DNA of 5,764 bases from a bacterium (GTDB taxonomy: Bacteria; Patescibacteriota; Minisyncoccia; Minisyncoccales; Minisyncoccaceae), in assembly GCA_023229485.1 (NCBI GenBank), contig JALNZJ010000056.1, positions 1 to 5,764 on the forward strand. The letters are read 5' to 3'. Below are positions 4,917 through 5,764 of the stretch, piece by piece. The translations under genes and the position numbers were made by a program. The notes under the pieces are model-generated. The model did not search any database, had not been told where the DNA came from, and was given only the letters and a program-made list of their open reading frames with translations. Position 1 is the first letter of the stretch, and each line of letters opens with the position of its first letter.

Positions 4917-5764
4917 TTATTCGCTGTATATTCTTTGAAGGATTAAATCAATTTCTTGTCTTGTTTGTTCGTCTTCTTGGTATGATTTTTCGATTAATTG
5001 ACAGGCATGAATAACAGTTGTGTGATCTTTTCCACCAAATTTTCTTCCTATTTCTGAATAAGACATTTTTAATTCTTTCTTTATTAGATACATCGCAATC
5101 TGTCTTGGTTTACTAAATTCTTTCTTTCTTGAGGTAGTAAACATATTACCCCCTTGGATGTCATAAAAACTAGTAATTGTGTCAATTATTTTTTTGTGGC
5201 TAGTTACTTTCATTACAGGAGAAATGATGCTTTTTAGTAATTTTTTAGCATCTTCAAGAGTTAAATCTTTGTTAGCTTTTTTATATATTACCAGTCTATT
5301 TAAAGCACTTTCAAGTTCTCGAATATTTCTTTGAATATTGTTTGCGACAAAATCTAGAACATCTTCGGGAATATTAACTCCCTTTTCTTCACTTTTTTGT
5401 TTTAGAATGGCTAATCGAGTTTCAAAGTCTGGCATATTAATATCGGCAATCATACCTCCCTCAAAACGTGATTTTAATCTTTCTGTGATAGCAGGAATAT
5501 TATTAGGATGCCTGTCTGATGAAAGAATTATTTGCTTATTTTTCTGGTATAAGGAATTAAATGTATGGAAAAACTCTTCTTGGGTTTTATCTTTACCGGC
5601 AAGAAATTGAATATCATCTACAATTAATAAATCTATTTCCCGAAGCCTTCTTTTTAATTCTTCTATGTTTTGATTTCTAATTGCATTAACAATAGTAGAG
5701 ATTAATTTTTCGGCTGGAATATATTTTATTTTTTTGTCAGGAAACTTTTCTTTTATTTTGTTTC
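4917..5764 (-). CDS. dnaA: Chromosomal replication initiator DnaA, C-terminal part (N-terminus outside the window)
   Basis: The reading frame stays open from the stop at 4917 to the window edge, giving 281 residues. The Met at 5453 is internal, not the start. DnaA is the AAA+ ATPase that binds 9-mer boxes, forms a filament and opens oriC. Visible residues 1-178 complete the ATPase domain: Walker B LLIVDDIQF (45-53), AGKDKTQEEFFHTFN (55-69), sensor 1 ILSSDR (79-84), box VII ERLKSRF (94-100) with its arginine finger, and sensor 2 NIRELESALNRL (146-157). Domain IV (about 185-281) ends with the box-binding helices and signature GGKDHTTVIHA (243-253). The Walker A loop and domains I-II lie beyond the window. 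The gene points into the origin region and dnaN, the usual order. DnaA boxes downstream fit autogenous binding. Confidence 0.98.
   Translation of the reverse strand, partial: NKIKEKFPDKKIKYIPAEKLISTIVNAIRNQNIEELKRRLREIDLLIVDDIQFLAGKDKTQEEFFHTFNSLYQKNKQIILSSDRHPNNIPAITERLKSRFEGGMIADINMPDFETRLAILKQKSEEKGVNIPEDVLDFVANNIQRNIRELESALNRLVIYKKANKDLTLEDAKKLLKSIISPVMKVTSHKKIIDTITSFYDIQGGNMFTTSRKKEFSKPRQIAMYLIKKELKMSYSEIGRKFGGKDHTTVIHACQLIEKSYQEDEQTRQEIDLILQRIYSE

Noticed and set aside
4917..5453. 178-residue frame starting at the Met at 5453 as a complete gene
   Set aside because: The same frame is open to the window edge and encodes Walker B, sensor 1 and the rest of the DnaA ATPase domain, so this Met is internal.
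1..5764. Alternative genetic code (UGA read as glycine or tryptophan)
   Set aside because: All genes are complete under the standard bacterial code and tryptophans are encoded by TGG; no in-frame TGA is needed to explain any gene.
1..5764. CRISPR array, insertion sequence, tRNA or rRNA
   Set aside because: No regularly spaced repeats, transposase-like protein, terminal inverted repeats or RNA-gene-like segments were seen on either strand.

Overview
This is an AT-rich window of about 5.8 kb with every recognisable gene on the minus strand. Read in the direction of transcription (high to low coordinates) it holds: the C-terminal 281 codons of dnaA (5764-4917, running off the window), an intergenic region with the marks of a replication origin (4600-4916), dnaN (4599-3451), a hairpin terminator, tsaE (3238-2789), a stand-alone Pol I-type 5'-3' exonuclease (2754-1777), a soluble PAS histidine kinase (1708-476), a second hairpin terminator, a CIRCE-like heat-shock operator (368-394), groES (328-38), and what looks like the first four codons of groEL (12-1).

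The organism is probably a bacterium of the candidate phyla radiation (Patescibacteria, perhaps Parcubacteria). This is inferred from the low GC, the compact layout, the replacement of the usual recF/gyrB after dnaN by tsaE and a lone exonuclease, start codons with almost no nearby Shine-Dalgarno sequence, and the style of the soluble PAS kinase. The sequence alone does not prove it. The standard bacterial code reads all genes intact; all visible stops are TAA or TAG.

The origin region is the best-structured non-coding part. On the dnaA coding strand, a perfect DnaA box (opposite orientation) lies just after dnaA. It is followed by a row of boxes of decreasing to moderate quality that all point towards dnaN, the last being TTATCCCCA. 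Then comes a stretch of DnaA-trio-like triplets inside an almost pure A/T unwinding region that runs up to dnaN. This matches the box - trio - unwinding-element architecture known from Bacillus subtilis.

The genes fall into three functional blocks: initiation and clamp (dnaA, oriC, dnaN); a middle operon with t6A tRNA modification, flap/primer removal and signalling (tsaE, exonuclease, kinase), bounded by terminators on both sides; and a chaperonin operon (groES-groEL) with its own operator. The most interesting observations are a variant 9-9-9 CIRCE operator with matched changes in both arms, a possible C-terminal sliding-clamp-binding peptide on the exonuclease, and two perfect DnaA boxes inside genes outside the origin. 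I found no mobile element, CRISPR array, tRNA or rRNA, and no clearly new multi-gene system.
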